This document shows, piece by piece, positions 21,531 to 33,604 of a stretch of DNA of 64,000 bases. The stretch comes from Amanita rubescens (Eukaryota > Basidiomycota > Agaricomycetes > Agaricales > Amanitaceae): contig WION01000074.1 in the NCBI GenBank assembly GCA_015039365.1, positions 1 through 64,000 of the forward strand. Reading direction: 5' to 3'. Below the pieces are notes generated by a model, which was given only the letters and a program-made list of their open reading frames with translations, was not told the DNA's origin and ran no database searches. Made by a program: the position numbers and the translations under genes. Each line of letters starts with the position of its first letter. Position 1 is the first letter of the stretch.

Positions 21531-23313
21531 GTACAGTAACAGCACAGACTTGAATAGTGGAATGTTCATTATGTTAGGTTGTAGAGTATACCGGGTGGAA
21601 ACAGCAGCAAGCAAATGTACATTGCACCAGAGAAGTAATCATTGATCATTGCCACCATTTCATTTGTACATGGAAAGGCCATGCCAAAGAAGATCAAAGC
21701 TCACAATTTGATACTCAAGTAAACACCTCTTGTGAGATTATGGCCATGCTAGTAGTAGGTACCAGTGCAGTGAATGTGTGACAAGTGAGCAACTGAAACC
21801 ATAAGTAAAAGTTACGGCCACCTTCACTTGTGCATATAAAGACAATGCCAACCAGGACAATGTCACCCAATTTGAGTTGAGTTAAAACCATTCATGAGAC
21901 AATCATGCTAAGTTGGCAACAAGTAGAAGATCAGAGCAGGACCCAGGTGTAAGACTTAGACAGGTTCAAAGAAACAGACACTGCAAATAGCACCAGCTTA
22001 CAAAAAAGTGCACATTGCAGTTAGCTTCCTGTGTCCATAAAGGGGTACATGACATGCACTAGCAGCACAGATAGTTTGAAATTCTTTTGATTCATGCTAT
22101 ATAGCTGGCAGAGTAGCAGGTACAAACAAATAAGTATTGCCAAAAACAAAAGTTTCATCAAATTAGATGCATGGAAAGGTGATGCAAAACAAGACATTGA
22201 AGGCAAATAGGTTGGCACTGAAGAAACACCCTTCTGTGAGAGGGCCACACCAAGTGGCAGACCAGAGTAAATGCAGGACAAAAGCAAAGAAATAGATAGA
22301 TATTTTCCCATGGATGTGCTGGTTAAACTGGACCAAATGCCAAACAAGTCAATATGCTATGTTCTCAGTTGCCAATGTTATGACAGATGCTGACCCATGT
22401 TTTAGAGCCCTGTCCTCCCAGCCCTCAACTCCACCCTGTCCTCCTAGCCTAGTTACTATACAGTTGTGCTTTCTTCAGACTCTACCCATCAACCAAACCC
22501 TCAGCCATAAAACCCAACCCAAGGACAGTCTGCCTGTTAAAGGACACAGTTGGCACAGACACCTTCAGCTGGGTCATGATATCTACAAGTTCACAGAGCA
22601 GCATAAATGAAGCACTACACAGCTTCATAATTTGCACATGATAAATTCATCAGAGTATGTAGAAAAATAATTGCTATGCAGATTGTACTGTGTGACACAA
22701 TGTATCACTGTCACATGCCTCCAAATAAGGAAAGTCTCCATGAAAGCAGATATACATTATTTCCTTTATATCTCCAAAACTACACCACCAATTCCTTAGC
22801 TATTTTAGGGCTGATATATTAAGCATATAAGCTGTTAACTGATATCTTTACTTCCAGGAAAAAATGGTTCTTTATTATACATATATAGGTATAAAATCCA
22901 CATTAATCAGTGGTAGATAACACTCACCAACGAATCCCCGAGATAAAGAAGTCGTGACCAGAGCTAGCGGGAGTGGTGGCATGGAGAAGTAGGAAGCTCG
23001 TTGAAATTCAGACGGAAGTGATTAAAGTAGACAATTGGTGTTCGTTCGTAAAGACGGTGAAGGGTAGCAGCACTAATCGGAAGTTGCTGGCGCATACCAA
23101 TAAGGCAAGTGCCACTGCATTACATCCCGCGAATTGAAACCCCACAAATTCGGAATAAGACCGAGTCCTTCGTTTACACTCGGCCTCGGAATCAAGTTGA
23201 TGTTCTGACTTTCGGATACGTTGAGATTAACGAGTTTGTAACATCTTCTATCTGTCACCTTACTCTCTCCTTCAGCTAGTTGCACTCTGCTGATCACATC
23301 ATTGCAATGAGCG
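21531..23313. other. Non-coding region with faint, scattered satellite similarity
   Basis: Weak echoes of the neighbouring satellite are visible (GCAGTTAGCTTCCTGTGTCC at about 22018-22037 with CATAAAGGGG). From about 22920 to 23300 base composition changes (more CG, for example CGGAAGTTGCTGGCG, CACTCGGCCTCGG), hinting at a former exon on the minus strand, but no protein is recognisable. Confidence 0.4.
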
Positions 23314-24990
23314 GAGGTCTTTACTGTCCCCCCCCTATTCCGATCGGAGTCCGATCGGAGTCCGAGGAGTCCTATAGGAGTCACATCGGAATTTATTACG
23401 AATAAGATTACATTAACATTACAAATTTTTTAACACTACATTTTTCAATCAGACTGGTATCGGATGAATAGGAAGCCTTCCGACGGACTCGAATAGGACA
23501 TAGGACTCTAATAGGACTATTCCTATAGGACTCCGACAATTCTGTGCTTTTTAATGTAGTCTTTGTAGTCTCATTTGTAATACTACCATTTGCCAAGAGT
23601 ACTGTGTGACCGTGGGAAAATTTGGAAAAAAAATGTGAAAAATGCAGAAAAATCATGTAATCAGATTAGTGTGTAAATGAACATGCCAAACAATGCCAAA
23701 CTCAAGTTATTTGCAAAATACTGTTTTAAACGCTTCATGTTAAAAAATTGAATGGCTGCCAAAAATCTTGAAAAATCTGGAAAAATCATGCGATCAGATT
23801 AGTGTGGAAATTAACATGCCAAACAATGCCAAACTCAAGATATTTGCAAAATACTGTTTTAAACACTTCATGTTGAAAAATTGAAAGGCTGCTAAAAATC
23901 TTGAAAAATCTGGAAAAATCATGTGATCAAGATGGTGCAAGAATCATGCTCTAGAACAGAGCCAAACCCAAGATATTTGTAATTTATTCTTCAGATATAA
24001 TGGACAGAAAATTGATAGGTTGCCAAAACATCTTGTGACTTTGTACAAGGGCCCCTGGTTATGTTGATAAGACAATTGAACCACTGGGGGTGTGGGGTCA
24101 GAGAAACTTCAAACATATTAGGTAAAACAATAGAATATCATAGTCTTAGGTTTGAGGCAATTCTGGAACAGAGCATGGACAACCGTAAAGTTATAGTACT
24201 AGTAAAGGTGAGACTGACTGATATTGGCCTAGGCACTGTACTTAACTTCAAATTACTAATAGTACCTGTGATTGGAGGTAGCTGATAATGATCCATAGTA
24301 GGGCACTCAGTGTGGCAGGTCACAGGTGCCAGATGTCACTGCCACTGTGATTGGAACTTGAAGTTGATACTAGCCTATTACATGTCACTGAGCCACCATT
24401 CTGTTACTAATAGTATTGACTCCCACATTATGCATGCCTGATTAGTTTTGGAAGTGACAGACCCACTTATGTATCTCTACTTACTCATCATCAAATTATC
24501 TATCATTGTCCACACTCTGTTCAATTTCTATCATCACTGTTCTCTTAGTATTTGAGTTAACCATTGCTGAGTTAACTTTGCCACCGTATGCTTCTAGTGT
24601 GGAAGCTTAGTACATCAGCTAACACAGCAAAAGTCTGATCACAGACTTGTCTGATGTTATCTGATGCTTAAGTGTCTCTCACTGCTCAGATGGTTAGATA
24701 GTCTGAAGACAAGTCAGACAACTTATGAAACACTGTCTGTCAGACAGTCAGATAATCTGTGTGTCAGCATCTGTCAGTGCCTATTAGATAGTCAGACAAC
24801 CAGACAATTAGTGTGTTAGCATCTGTCAGTGCCTGTCAGATAGTCAGACAGTCAGACAATTATTAATATGCTTCTAACAACCACAGCTCACTGTGCCATA
24901 CCATCCGACCAAATAACCAAGAACTCATCTCCACCTGCTTTCACCCCTTGACTTCAATACATACATAATCACAAATCCCTCATATTTACA
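23314..24990. mobile_element. C8 element, truncated copy A
   Basis: Starts GAGGTCTTTACTG followed by eight C and a GGAGTCCTATAGGAGTC block repeated in both orientations over the first 220 bp. It is collinear with copy B (24991 onward) for about 1.68 kb at high identity, then stops abruptly at CATATTTACA where copy B begins, so it lacks its right end. Non-coding. The later part (about 24640-24870) is a TCAGACAGTCAGA-rich repeat. Confidence 0.75.
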
Positions 24991-26559
24991 GAGGTCTTTA
25001 CTGTCCCCCCCCTATTCCGATCGGAGTCCGATCGGAGTCCTAGGAGTCCTATAGGAGTCACATCGGAATTTATTACAAATGAGATTACATTAACATTACA
25101 AATTTTTTGACACTACATTTTTCAATCGGACTGGTATCGGATGAATAGGAAGCCTTCCGACGGACTCGAATAGGACATAGGACTCTAATAGGACTATTCC
25201 TATAGGACTCCGCTTTTTAATGTAGTCTTTGTAGTCTCATTTGTAATACCACCATTTGCCAAGAGTACTGTGTGACCGTGGGAAATTTTGGAAAAAAATT
25301 GTGAAAAATGCAGAAAAATCATGTAATCAGATTAGTTTGTAAATGAACATGCCAAACAATGCCAAACTCAAGTTATTTGCAAAATACTGTTTTAAACGCT
25401 TTGTGTTGAAAAATTGAATGGCTGCCAAAAATCTGGAAAAATCCGGAAAAATCATGTGATCAGATTAGTGTGGAAATGGACATGCCAAACAATGCCAAAC
25501 TCAAGATATTTGCAAAATACTGTTTTAAACACTTCATGTTGAAAATTTGAAAGGCTGCTAAAAATCTTGAAAAATCTGGAAAAATCATGTGATCAAGATG
25601 GTGCAAGAATCATGCTCCAGAACAGAGCCTTTGAAACCCAAGATATTTGTAATTAATTCTTCAGATATAATGGAGAGAAATTTGATAGGTTGCCAAAACA
25701 TCTTGTGACTTTGTACAAGGGCCCCTGGTCACATTGATAAGACAAACCACTGGAGGTGTGGGGTCAGGGAAACTTCAAACATATTAGGTAAAACAATAGA
25801 ATATCATAGTCTTAGGTTTGAGGCAATTCTGGAACAGAGCATGGACAACAAAGTTATAGTATAACTACTAGTAAAGGTGAGACTGACTGATATTGGCCTA
25901 TAGGGCACTGTACCTAACTTCAAATTACTAATAGTACTTGTGATTGGAGGTAGCTGATAATGATCATGATAGTAGGACACTCAGTGTGGCAGGGCACAGG
26001 TGCCAGATAGTGTTGCCATTGTGATTGGAACTTTGGAAGTTGATACTAATTACATGATATCACTGAGCCACCATTCTGTTACTAATAGTATTGACTCCCA
26101 CATTATGCATGCCTGATTAGTTTTGGAAGTGACAGACCCTCTTATGTATCTCTACTTACTCATCAAGTTATCTATCATTGTCCACACTTTGTTCAATTTC
26201 TGTCTGAAACATCCAAAGACTCTATCCTACTATTGTATTAGCACTCATCATATCATCATTCTCTTAGTATTTGAGTTAACCATTGCTGAGTTAACTTTGC
26301 CACATGCTTCTAGTGTGGAAGCTTAGTACATCAACTAACACAGCAAACGTCTGATCATAGCCTTGTCTGATGTTGTCTGATGCTTAAGTGTCTCTCACTG
26401 CTCAGATGGTTAGACAGTCAGACAAGTCAGACAACTTATGAAACACTGTCTGTCAGACAGTCAGATAATCAGTGTGTGGCAGCATCTGTCAGTGCCTATT
26501 AGATAGTCAGACAACCAGATAATTAGTGCATTAACATCTGTCAGTGCCTGTCAGATAGT

Positions 26560-26640
26560 CAGTCAGATGGCAGTCAGACAGACAGACAGACAGTCAGACA
26601 GACAGACAGTCAGTCAGTCAGTGAGTCAGACAATTATTAA
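26560..26640. repeat. (CAGA)n/(CAGT)n microsatellite inside C8 copy B
   Basis: GTCAGACAGACAGACAGACAG and CAGTCAGTCAGTGAG runs, an expansion of the diffuse TCAGACAGTC repeat present at the same place in copy A. Confidence 0.85.
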
Positions 26641-27366
26641 TATGGTTCTAAAAACGACAACTCACTGTGTACCCGGCATCACCAAATAACCAAGAACTCA
26701 TCTCCACCTGCTTTCACCCCTTGACTTCAATACATACATAATCACAAATCCCTCATATTTACCTATGACAATTATAGGTGATTGGTGGTCATTGGTTGTT
26801 GCTGGCAACAAACATGTGGGATTGTGGAACTAAAACTAGATCATCACTTCAACACTCTGCACTGCACCCCCAGCAGCCACTGCCATGTGCATGTTGCCAA
26901 TGTCCTTGACCTCAGCAGCCTCTACTCACCACTCAAGTCACATTACTGAAACTGACTTTCACCACTGCCAGCCCTTTCTAACTGATCACACATATGTACT
27001 ACATTGATCATCACCAGCCAGACACACCCAAATTGTGTTGGGTTCAACTATGGCTTTGCAGGTGGTCACATGGAGTGGTGATACATTCTTTTACATTTAC
27101 CTAGAATTTGGCTCAGATTTGTGTCCTAATTCTTGCATGACCTTGTGTGCATTTTTCAAGATCACACTTGCATCTGAAAAGTATTTTGCAAATATGTCAA
27201 GTTTGCCATTGTTTGGTTTTATAATTCTTAGATAACCTGGATCACATGAATTTTCCGCATTTTTTCAGTATTTTTTTGAATTTATTCTGCAAGTTAAAGA
27301 TGCCTAATACAAATAAACATAAATAAACAATGCCAAACATCATTCACTATTTTTAAGGATTTTGGA

Positions 27367-27574
27367 CAGGCTCCTAGAACCAGCACGTGACGTATGCTCA
27401 AACAAACCAAACTTCGGTGGACTCGCATAGAACGGCTGGCAAAACTTTGACTTCGGTCATCGCCGAGCATCTTTATCTGACCCTGCACATGTTATCTAGC
27501 ACATCTCGGACTTAGAAATATATGATTGCCTATGTGTGCCGCGTCACGTATCACTATTTTTAAGCACGCCTAAC
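27367..27574 (+). promoter_or_regulatory. Left 208-bp TIR and likely helicase promoter
   Basis: Ends 15 bp before the helicase ATG, so promoter sequences must lie mostly inside it. It contains GAAATATATGATTGCC (TATA-like) about 60-75 bp before the ATG and two related motifs, CACGTGACGTATG near the outer end and GCGTCACGTATC near the inner end. Confidence 0.65.
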
Positions 27575-27589
27575 TAACCCGTACGCTGT

Positions 27590-30259
27590 ATGCTCGCCGG
27601 CAATGACGCTGTAGCCGCATCCCCATTGACCACTGCTCGTGCTCCATTTTCTAAACGCGATTGGCATGTCAATGATGTTCGTGAATTGACTATGAAAAAA
27701 CTTGGGAAACGTCCATGCTGGTTGCAGATTCAGTCTGCTTTGGCCCTCTATTCAGGCAAGGATGTCATTACTTGTGCGGCTACAGGTTTCGGGAAAACAC
27801 TCACATTCTGGATACCCCTTTTGATGGCCATGGAAGAGGGTTATGACAAACTTAGCATTGTTGTGACTCCGCTGAACCTTCTGGGAAAGCAGAACGTCGA
27901 AATTTTAAACAAAGCCAAGTTGTCAGCAGTAGCTGTTGACGGTACCTCAATGAGCACAAAGATTATTCAGGTAAATCTATATCCACATACGAGTCAGTAT
28001 ATCCTCACCTTCTATCTCAGGAAATTGGGGATGGCAAATATAAAGTGGTCGTTATAAACCCGGAGCTTTTGATCGGGAATGAGGCGGTGGGGAGGCTATG
28101 GACAGTCAAAAAGTTCAGAAGCAAAATTCTGAACTTCATCTTTGACGAAGCACATTGTATAAGTCAGTGGGCAAGCTTTCGGAAGCAATATCAGTACGTT
28201 GGCAACCTGCGCTACATTATTGATGAGGACATACCGTTCTATGCCGTGTCTGCAACTCTTCCTCATACCATCCTCGAGGAGATTTCAAATACGTTGCGTC
28301 TTCAGGATAGGAATACGGTATACTTGCTCCGCTCCAACGATCGTCCTGATATCCGTTTAATGGCGAGGCCGCTCAAATATCCTGCCAAATCATTCAAGGA
28401 CCTGGATTTCTTGATACCACGTACATGTCTGGAAACCTACGACAGTAGTACGAGTGGCATGTCCCCATTCCCCAAGTTCGTGGTCTTCTTTGATAATATG
28501 AAAGAGGCGGAAAGTGCGGCTAAGCATTTACGTGGGCTGTTGCATGATTCGTTGAAGAAGAAAATTGTTTGGTTTCATTCCGTAATGACCCAAGAGTTTC
28601 GTGAGGATAACACGGATGCGTTCCGGATGTCAGACGTGTGGGGATTGTGCGCAACTGACGCATTCGGTATGGTGAGTATTAGATTAGGAAATATTCGATC
28701 TACTTATTCAACGAATCCTATAGGGTATGGATTTACCCGACATAGAAATAATTGTGCAGTGGAAGGCGACTTGTACGCTGTGTTCCATGTGGCAGCGATT
28801 CGGCCGTGGTGCGCGCGGTGAAGGTGTCATTGCAACGGCTATCCTGCTTTTCGATAAGAAAGACGTACACGAGGAACAGGAACAATCACCAATGCCACCT
28901 GTCAGAGAGTCAGGACTCACGCTCAAACGTAAAGCATGTGAAGACTTACAATCTGCGCCGAAGCGTCCCGCACTTGCCACGAAGTCCCTCAATAAAGATA
29001 AGCACACTGACTCCAAGTCTTCTTCAAGTGTGGGGTCGTCCTCGGGCGATGGTGGACAGGTTGAGACCAGTTGTACGGTTGATGAATGTCGCCGTCAGTT
29101 TGAGCGATGTGATTCGACTGCAAATGTATTGAAGGGGGTCAAAGCGCGTGGGAAACGGCCTCAAATTGTCGTGGGTGGGGCAATGGATAGCTTCATTAAC
29201 CCACCGACAGTCCTGAACTGCCGGCGTATGGTTGTCAACGTGTATTTTGGCAATGACAAGACCTGTAAGTAGCTTATCTTCAAGTTCAGCCCAGCCCTTC
29301 TCATCGACATCAATCAGTGACGGGAGATCATCACGTATGTGATCCAACCCTGCCCGCTGGCTGTCCACGCTGCGCTCCAAGACCACTCTCGTTGTGTTGT
29401 GACGTCTGCCACCCCAACGAATTTAATCGTTTCAACGCGGCGCCATTCACCGTGTCTGACAATTCCGATTCATCCGATAGCGAAGTCGAGGTTGGGAAAT
29501 CAAGATTGAAGCCGGTTGACATGGCTGCAGACGAGACCATGCTTTTACTCAAGAGTAAAATTTTTGAATGGCGATATTCGGAAGCGACAAAGCGGTTCGG
29601 ATCGGGAATGGTCGAAGCATACGGACCATACCAGTTAATAACGGATGCAACCATCGACCGCATCGTCGTATGTGCCAAGGCGGGCAAGCTACCTAATGTC
29701 GCTCGCTTAATCACAGAAACTAAATGGAGAAAAGACTTAGCTGAACAATATGGTCCGACTATTCTCTCGATCATTAAAGAATGCTTCGATGATCAGCACA
29801 TCCCAAGGAAGCGACGCAAGAAGAAACTACCAACAGCATCTTCAAGTGATGTGAATACCGTGGCAATCTCTGACTTGGGAACGGTTCCAGCTCGAACTAT
29901 GCGCTGTAGCGCTTGCGGCCTCACTGGCCATAACTGTAAGTTTGATTAATCTTTGGATCTCATTTTTTGACAGCAAATTTAGGTCGTACTTGCCCCCAAA
30001 AAGAGCGGAACGAGAATGCACCACCATCGGCTCAACCGTCACAACCACACACCCAACCGTCTGCCCGTACGCCTACTCAGCAACCGCCCGTAATCAACAA
30101 TGCAAACCCACCCCCTGCGCTGGATTCATCGACCTCTACTTATAATTGTAAGTGTACTAGAGTGAACCAAGTGGCAAGAACTTTGATCATACTCTCTTAG
30201 ATCCTTTATATTATCGTTATTTAGGTCACTCTGATTGGCGTCAGTATTACTATCAATAG
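27590..30259 (+). CDS. RecQ-like DNA helicase with C-terminal zinc knuckle (799 aa)
   Basis: Superfamily 2, RecQ-type 3'-5' DNA helicase by motif. Exons 27590-27970, 28021-28671, 28724-29264, 29318-29935, 29974-30147 and 30225-30259; all five GT-AG introns preserve frame. Motif I ATGFGKT (residues 64-70), motif II DEAHCISQW (169-177), motif III SATLP, motif V ATDAFGMGMDLPDI, which is completed only after splicing, and motif VI QRFGRGARG (368-376) are all present. A cysteine cluster after YFGNDKT (about residues 520-550) fits the RecQ zinc-binding region, split by intron 4. A basic Ser-rich linker precedes it. Near the C terminus CSACGLTGHN...C is a CCHC-like knuckle of the kind common in transposases. 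HRDC is not seen. The start is the first ATG after the TIR. The last exon (11 codons) is the least certain. Confidence 0.88.
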
Positions 30260-30265
30260 GTCATT

Positions 30266-32910
30266 CTAATTCGTCTCCTCAAGTTCAACATCTTCTTCTG
30301 CGACCTCTAATTCCACCTCTGGTAATGTTTCTGAGTAGTCTAGATCGCTGTTAAGACCGAGCATAATTCCCATCCCTACCATTATCTTATTTTCAATGAC
30401 ACACTTTGATTTACGTCCTGCAATAAACTCATTGACTTGTTCCTTCTCTATGTAGACCGCCAATCGTGCAAATGTTCGATGCATATCGGGAAGTGAGTGT
30501 TGAATTGTTTTATTCCTCAACAGGAAATTCTTCTCTATTTGATTTCGGACACGCTTGAAGATTTCAATCAAATTGGATTCCTTGATAATGCGCTCCTTGG
30601 TATGGTTTGAGTATTGACCACCATAGATCCGCTATTCCATGTGAGTCATAATCATTCTGGTCGAATACAGACTTACTTTGATATGTAGGTTGTTCCATTC
30701 AACCAGCCAATCAATTGCACGAAAATGACCTTCTTTACCGAGTGGGTTGCACAGTATATTCATCCGTATTGCATTGCTGCGACAGAGGGGCAAGGTTAGA
30801 TCATTTGACACCGGCATTAAGATTTAAATCTGACCTTAGCTTTTTCGGAAAATGGATGTATATATTTTCAAGATACTGTTTCATATCTGCAGCATATTTA
30901 TGCTTTCCGCATGCATGAAAGATCCAGATCCACGGGAGGAAACAGGATTCAACACGACCAATATCACCCATGTTCATTGCATAACTAAGTTCCTCGTAAA
31001 GAAGAAGATACTGTTGCAAGAGTAGTGAGTTTTCGTACTGTTCATCCCGCTGTGTTGCGGAACGCAACTTAGAGATTCTGTCAGATCTGTTGACAGACTC
31101 CAGGCAAAGCTCGTTTGCCATGGATTCGAGTTCATCCCAAGATGGCTGGCTCTTAGCAAATTCTTCCAATGAGGTAAATGTGCCGTTTTTTTGTTTAGCT
31201 TTTAGCCGCCAACAATCCTGCCGCAGGACGATGCCAACATGCTGTATTGCCTCGTGCATACGACGGAAAGTTGTCCCACTGGTAAATTTTCCTGTTTCCT
31301 GGGGGCGAATCTGACGAATCATTTCTATTAGACTCGTTCGATCGGCGTTATCCTTTTTGAAGGATTTGATGAAAATGCGCCAGATTGCATCAGCGCATGC
31401 CATTTTCAAATGGAAAAGGCCCATCACAAACTTCAAGAAGTCAAGACGCCGCCATGTCGTCAACTCGTCACTGCGTGAATCCTGGAGGCTGCGAATCCGA
31501 TCGCCGGTCAGGAGATCACCGGCTATAAGTACCGCAAAGTTCCCAACGTCATTGAGCGACGGATTTTTTGAACTATCCCCCACACCATCCTGTTGCAATA
31601 GGGACGTGATAACTTGCGCATTCCCTGCAATAGTGCTTGGATTGATGTCAAGGGCGATAAGTGGGAACTGGATAGTTTTCGTTGCGGGTAATTTTTCTAT
31701 GGGTTCGGGTTTTTTTAGGTTATTATGAAATGCACGGAAATGTTGATGCGGCGTGTGCAGGACCAGATCTCGAAGAAACATGTACTTGTTGAAGACATCG
31801 CGCCTCGTCAGAGTTAAAGGCGCGTTTGGCGTGGGCTCAGCAAGTGGATAGATCTGTAAAAGCTTCTCGGGAGGGATAGGCAAGGGCGCTCGAGGTGTGT
31901 ATTGAAGATCTACTGCTTGTATACCGTGGCTCAAAGGTATCATTGTAGCTGAAGTTAAATGTATCAGCGTGTCTTCTGGATGTTCAACAGTTGGCGTAGA
32001 GTATTTCATATGAATGTCAATGTTGTCATAAGCATAAAGTACGTTCATTGTTTGACCAAAAGTGCGGATTTGCGCCATCGCACTTTCAGACAGATTATTG
32101 ATGGCTTTATTTGTAGAAGTCGTCGAAGTTGCAAGGCCAACATGTGCAAGCAGTTCATGAACTGTTTCAGGAGTGCCGGTTGCATGCAAGAATAGCCCAA
32201 TAATGGTTTGTAGCGCATTGCAGTTTTGATTTACGTGATGGAGCAAAATACTGACACATGTCAGTATCTTCTAGTACAGGGATTTAGTAATTCTGAGATC
32301 ATATTATAGAAGGAGAAATTACAATTTCAAATAGCTGGTCTCGGCGGTATCCTGTATCGCCGTCGAGCTCTTGTTGACCATCACTCTCAATTCCTTTGCT
32401 AGTACCTGGTCCTCCCATTTCAACATCTCCATTGCCTAACTCATCTCGTGTAACCATGCTATGCTGTGAGTTACTTCTTGAGAGTGCTTGACGTGAATAA
32501 TCGCGCATGTATTTAGCCCGTGTTTCAGCATTCAGAACCTGGCAAAGGATGTACCACAGGCATGGCAAGGCACTTTGATATGTAAGTGTAATCGTTTTGA
32601 TATCAAATGATTGTATTTTATCCTCGGCAACGTCATTTGCTGCCAGGTGCAATGTTGATTTGTTCTTTAATAGGTCAACCACCTCCGCTTTGCATTGTTC
32701 GCTCACGACACACTTTGCCCAGCTGAGTACCTTTTCTTTGTCACGATAAAGAAGCTCATCGAGCAAGCGATGGGACTGATCAAGAAGTGATTGCGCATCG
32801 TTGCTGAACATTTGATTATTGAGCAAGCCGACAATAACCTCAATTATAGAGGTGTCGGCATCAGCAGCAGCAGATAAAACCTGCTTGATCTGTATGGATG
32901 TTATTGGCAT
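30266..32910 (-). CDS. DUF6589-type protein, candidate transposase (829 aa)
   Basis: Recognised from recalled family features as DUF6589, a basidiomycete family of unknown function. Exons 32910-32323, 32270-30835, 30776-30677 and 30631-30266 join in frame (2490 nt). Conserved-looking blocks: YAYDNIDI (about residues 276-283), AGDLLTGDRIRSLQ (446-459), FVMGLFHLKMACADAIWR (477-494), MHEAIQHVGIVLRQDCWR (534-551), YEELSYAMNMGDIGRVE (621-637), and NPLGKEGHFRAIDWLVEWNN then GGQYSNHTKERI in the C-terminal part. Invariant Asp in the first two blocks and Glu in YEELSYAMNMGDIGRVE could be an RNase H-type D-D-E set; this is inference, not established. The N-terminal 196 residues are helical, with an acidic Ser/Gly stretch at 165-190. 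The start lies 28 bp inside the right TIR, and no stop or frameshift is seen. Confidence 0.8.
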
Positions 32911-32938
32911 TTTGGGGAGTGTCGTTTCAGCGTCAAAT

Positions 32939-33146
32939 GTTAGGCGTGCTTAAAAATAGTGATACGTGACGCGGCACACATAGGCAATCATATATTTCTA
33001 AGTCCGAGATGTGCTAGATAACATGTGCAGGGTCAGATAAAGATGCTCGGCGATGACCGAAGTCAAAGTTTTGCCAGCCGTTCTATGCGAGTCCACCGAA
33101 GTTTGGTTTGTTTGAGCATACGTCACGTGCTGGTTCTAGGAGCCTG
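32939..33146 (-). promoter_or_regulatory. Right 208-bp TIR and likely DUF6589-gene promoter
   Basis: Inverted copy of 27367-27574 with no difference that I can find. Both genes therefore share one upstream sequence, which should make them co-regulated. Confidence 0.65.
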
Positions 33147-33345
33147 GATTTTGGATTTCTTTTGCAAGTTAAAGATGCCTAATATAAATAAACATAAACA
33201 AACAATGCCAAACATGTTTCCTACCATTTTACATTTTTTTACATTTTATCAGAAAGTGATCAGAGTCCTATAGGAGTCCTATAGGAGTCATAGGAGTCTG
33301 TCGGAGTCTAATCGGACTGGGGGGGGAGTGTAAAGTACTGAAGAA

Positions 33346-33530
33346 CAAGCCGTCACTTGAGTGGACCGCTTGGCGATTGAGAGCTTCTAGTGGGCCATTT
33401 TTGGTAAGCAGAACTGGCGATGCGGGATGAACCGAACGCGAGGATAAGGTGCCGGAATTCACGCTCATGAGACACCACAAAAGGTGTTAGTTCATCTAGA
33501 CAGCAGGACGGTGGCCATGGAAGTCGGAAT

Positions 33531-33564
<34 letters not shown>

Positions 33565-33604
33565 TGAACTAGCCCTGAAAATGGATGGCGCTTAAGCATG
33601 ATAC
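33346..33604 (+). rRNA. 25S rRNA fragment (not a functional gene)
   Basis: About 255 bp of large-subunit rRNA: TGGTAAGCAGAACTGGCGAT, GATGAACCGAACGCGAGG, GGTGCCGGAATTCACGCTC, GACACCACAAAAGGTGTTAG, CAGCAGGACGGTGGCCATGG, GTCGGAATCCGCTAAGGAG and GAACTAGCCCTGAAAATGG are in the order found in fungal 25S. It abuts the C8 element on the left and stops at the target duplication of the foldback element on the right. The rest of the rRNA is absent. Near its end two bases differ from the form I expect (AAGCATGATACC against AAGCGTGTTACC). Confidence 0.92.

Larger units (their letters stand above)
27367..33146. mobile_element. Complete 5.8-kb TIR element encoding RecQ-like helicase plus DUF6589 protein
   Basis: Terminal inverted repeats of 208 bp (27367-27574 and 32939-33146), identical as far as I can read, start CAGGCTCCTAGAACC. 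A 9-bp direct repeat GATTTTGGA flanks the element (27358-27366 and 33147-33155; a 10-bp reading GGATTTTGGA is also possible). Two multi-exon genes, both open and complete, begin 15 and 28 bp inside the repeats and converge with stops at 30259 and 30266. No other gene is present. Length of the duplication resembles Mutator-like elements, but I see no Mutator transposase; the DUF6589 protein is the candidate transposase. Confidence 0.88.
24991..33340. mobile_element. C8 element copy B, interrupted by the helicase element
   Basis: Left end as in copy A; right end is the inverted counterpart (TCGGACT, eight G, AGTGTAAAGTACTG, about 33310-33340). Both ends carry GGAGTCCTATAGGAGTC-type subterminal repeats. 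Without the 5.8-kb insertion the element is about 2.6 kb and has no coding capacity, so it would need a transposase from elsewhere. A target duplication for the C8 element itself could not be found. Confidence 0.7.

Noticed and set aside
16719..21553. Many 60-133 codon frames in the palindromic satellite
   Set aside because: They recur identically on both strands because of the inverted repeat and contain the palindrome itself (HYFLGQG); no independent gene evidence.
23073..23384. 103-codon minus-strand frame before the C8 element
   Set aside because: Runs partly into the C8 end; no recognised domain and no partner exon.
27367..33146. Helitron, Mutator-like or KDZ element
   Set aside because: No HUH Rep domain or Helitron ends; no recognisable MULE transposase despite the 9-bp duplication; no KDZ zinc-cluster transposase. 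Kept as a separate candidate type.
27367..33146. Subtelomeric RecQ (TLH-type) locus
   Set aside because: No telomere repeats nearby and clear TIRs with a duplication inside another transposon.
33346..33604. Functional rDNA unit or rDNA-specific non-LTR insertion
   Set aside because: Only about 255 bp of 25S plus an inverted piece, with no 18S, 5.8S or reverse transcriptase of R-type.
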